64,000 bases of DNA. Origin: JAUZOB01 sp963692465. Its GTDB lineage: Bacteria; Bacteroidota; Bacteroidia; Bacteroidales; Prolixibacteraceae. The notes below the pieces were generated by a model. The model saw only the letters and a list, made by a program, of their open reading frames with translations, was not told the DNA's origin and did not search any database. The position numbers were made by a program, and so were the translations under genes. Below, piece by piece: positions 62,616-64,000 of this stretch. How positions within the stretch are numbered: the first letter of the stretch is position 1; every line of letters starts with the position of its first letter. Where the stretch lies: NCBI GenBank assembly GCA_963692465.1, contig OY829943.1, forward strand, positions 1,302,001 to 1,366,000. Reading direction: 5' to 3'.

Positions 62616-63638
62616 TCAGGAGTTTGGAGAGTACCCCGAGTCATCAAGGATTTGTTGGTAATTATTATTACTCATTAATTGGCGTAAGGTTACCTTAGGA
62701 TTGTTTTTCATGTAAGTTCTTACAATCTGCCATCCGATCCACACGCCTGTTCTTCCGGGAGAAGCATTGGTAAAGCAGGTAGTGAAAGGAGCATCTTTTA
62801 TTAGTTTCCGTTTCAACATAAAATCAGTCGAGAACAACAGTTTTTGTTCGACAAGAAAGGTCCAGAATGCTTCTTCACTGGTTTTGCAAAAGTTCAACTG
62901 CTTCGCTGAATATCCTATTTTTAAACTATCATCAACATCAGGCAACATCGCATCTACAAAATACATCAATTTACCTTGATAAATCATTTCACCAAGCAGA
63001 TTATCGGTCGGATCATTGTAAGGGAATTCGGATAGAGCCCAGGCGTACATTGATTCGGGAACAATCCGCTCTTTACACATATTCGCTCTTTTATACTGGG
63101 GAAGATCCAATAACGGATAAAAACTGCAGTTTTTCCCCAGATATTTATCCAGACTAATTCCCAATATTCCGTCGGCAACAACAATAGACTGATTAAAATA
63201 GGAGATACAGGTATATACCTGCGGAATCTTTTTCTCCGGAAAATAATAATGATAATATTTAAAAGCCAGGGTAAGATCCTTCTCAAGCCATTTGACATCA
63301 GGATAAACCCTGGCAGTTTCTTTTCTTATCTTATACGTAATTTTGTCGGTAGAAAAACGCTTCAGATCGGAGAGAAAAGTCGGATCCTGAGGACCTCCGA
63401 TATGAATCATCTCATAAGTGAACAATTTAAAGAAGGTTCCGTATTGAGTTTGTAACCGGGGGACATAATTCTTTAAGCTGTCGGGTGGCACAGCAAATAA
63501 ATCCAAATCAAACCGATGGATTTGAATTCCGACATTTTCCTTACTAACATCCTTTTTTAAAGGATTCTTCCTACAACCATTACACGAAATCATCATCGTG
63601 CAAATCAACAAACACCAAAAACACAGTCGTTTATTCAT
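62616..63638 (-). CDS. gldB: Gliding-motility lipoprotein GldB
   Basis: A lipobox (CTMMISC) marks a lipoprotein of 340 residues. IQIHRFDLDLFAVPPDSLKN and TDKITYKIRKETARVYPDVK are typical of GldB, as are SIVVADGILGISLDKYLGKN and GRTGVWIGWQIVRTYMKNNP near the end. GldB is needed for gliding in Flavobacteria; in non-gliding Bacteroidales the role is unknown. It heads the operon with pfkA and fthC. Confidence 0.9.
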   Translation of the reverse strand: MNKRLCFWCLLICTMMISCNGCRKNPLKKDVSKENVGIQIHRFDLDLFAVPPDSLKNYVPRLQTQYGTFFKLFTYEMIHIGGPQDPTFLSDLKRFSTDKITYKIRKETARVYPDVKWLEKDLTLAFKYYHYYFPEKKIPQVYTCISYFNQSIVVADGILGISLDKYLGKNCSFYPLLDLPQYKRANMCKERIVPESMYAWALSEFPYNDPTDNLLGEMIYQGKLMYFVDAMLPDVDDSLKIGYSAKQLNFCKTSEEAFWTFLVEQKLLFSTDFMLKRKLIKDAPFTTCFTNASPGRTGVWIGWQIVRTYMKNNPKVTLRQLMSNNNYQQILDDSGYSPNS

Positions 63639-63765
63639 AAATCAAATCTATTCATTTTTCTGTGCCCGAAAACTTTTCTCACCGCAAAGCTATAAATTAT
63701 TCCCAGTGCATATTCGTTCCTTTTTTAACAAAAAAGAGATAAAAACAATTCAAAATAAAAAACGA

Positions 63766-63797
63766 TTTCCTTTTTGTAAACTTAGGACGTAAATTTG
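63766..63797 (+). promoter_or_regulatory. Probable promoter of the 63821 gene
   Basis: TAAATTTG (63790-63797) fits the -7 box TAnnTTTG. TTTC (63766-63769), 20 bp upstream, is a near match to the -33 TTTG. The ATG is 23 bp downstream. Confidence 0.5.
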
Positions 63798-63820
63798 TAA
63801 CCAATTTAAAGTGTAAAATT

Positions 63821-64000
63821 ATGAAAAAGTTCCTTTTACTTCTTCTGATTTGCTTCATTAGTTCCGGAGCTTTTGCCCAGACCATTCTTTATCGGCTGTC
63901 GCTCGTTGCAGGGCCTGATATTAGTTGGATGAAATCGGACCAACATTTCATTACCAGCGAAGGAGATAAGACAGGGTACACTTTTGGTTTAAATGCTGAT
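63821..64000 (+). CDS. Outer-membrane beta-barrel protein, cut by the right edge
   Basis: Sixty codons are visible. A signal peptide (KKFLLLLLICFISSGAFAQ) is followed by YRLSLVAGPDISWMKSD and a strand-turn pattern (GYTFGLNAD), the usual start of small outer-membrane barrels of the PorT/OmpW-like type. The rest lies outside the window. It is divergent from gldB and has its own promoter. Confidence 0.75.
   Translation, partial: MKKFLLLLLICFISSGAFAQTILYRLSLVAGPDISWMKSDQHFITSEGDKTGYTFGLNAD

Overview
The window is chromosomal DNA of a member of the Bacteroidota, most likely the order Bacteroidales. Support comes from gldB, a type IX secretion plug-domain gene, an RprX/RprY-like two-component pair, a DUF1573 protein, a Bacteroidetes-type short AMP nucleosidase, TAnnTTTG promoter motifs, and small catalytic-domain-only tyrosine integrases. 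The genus cannot be read from the sequence. I see no rRNA or tRNA gene.

Layout. Bases 1 to about 16,800 are an AT-rich accessory island. It holds a TIR-domain gene, a gene fusing a transposase N-terminal domain to a LytTR DNA-binding domain, two dispersed copies of a decayed LytTR tail, a frameshifted integrase next to a strongly structured non-coding element, a compact CBASS anti-phage operon (TM-NUDIX effector, CD-NTase, E2-like protein, 39-residue protein), and a divergent three-gene operon (sigma-like protein, unknown protein, ImmA/IrrE peptidase). It also holds an acyltransferase, a decayed rhuM, a lone receiver protein, a membrane-anchored AraC regulator, a fold-back repeat, and a lipoprotein built of plug-like repeats. 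Bases 16,820-19,297 carry a YqhD-type dehydrogenase, a flavodoxin-family reductase and a GNAT acetyltransferase.

From about 19,400 to the end the genes look like ordinary chromosome. They include GH27 and GH78 glycosidases, a 1,429-residue acyl-CoA dehydratase activase-like protein with its TetR regulator, a GT2 glycosyltransferase and an OmpH-like chaperone. Two divergent nitroreductases, sodB, dinB, lrgAB, a TetR-outer membrane protein pair, a T9SS plug protein and a large sensor kinase follow. Next come the amn-holA-rhomboid-aminotransferase cluster, pepC, lpdA, a thioredoxin-fold lipoprotein, meaB, a DUF1573 protein, a sensor kinase/regulator pair, an M20 amidohydrolase, kup and the gldB-pfkA-fthC operon. 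The right edge cuts the start of an outer-membrane protein.

How parts may work together. The CBASS operon and the sigma/unknown/peptidase operon are divergent, about 130 bp apart, with a 12-bp perfect inverted repeat between them. Known CBASS loci can be controlled by a transcription factor plus an ImmA-like peptidase (CapH/CapP). My inference is that this trio is a different controller of the same logic. The transposase-LytTR fusion and the integrase-linked structured element are the other two places where something undescribed may lie.
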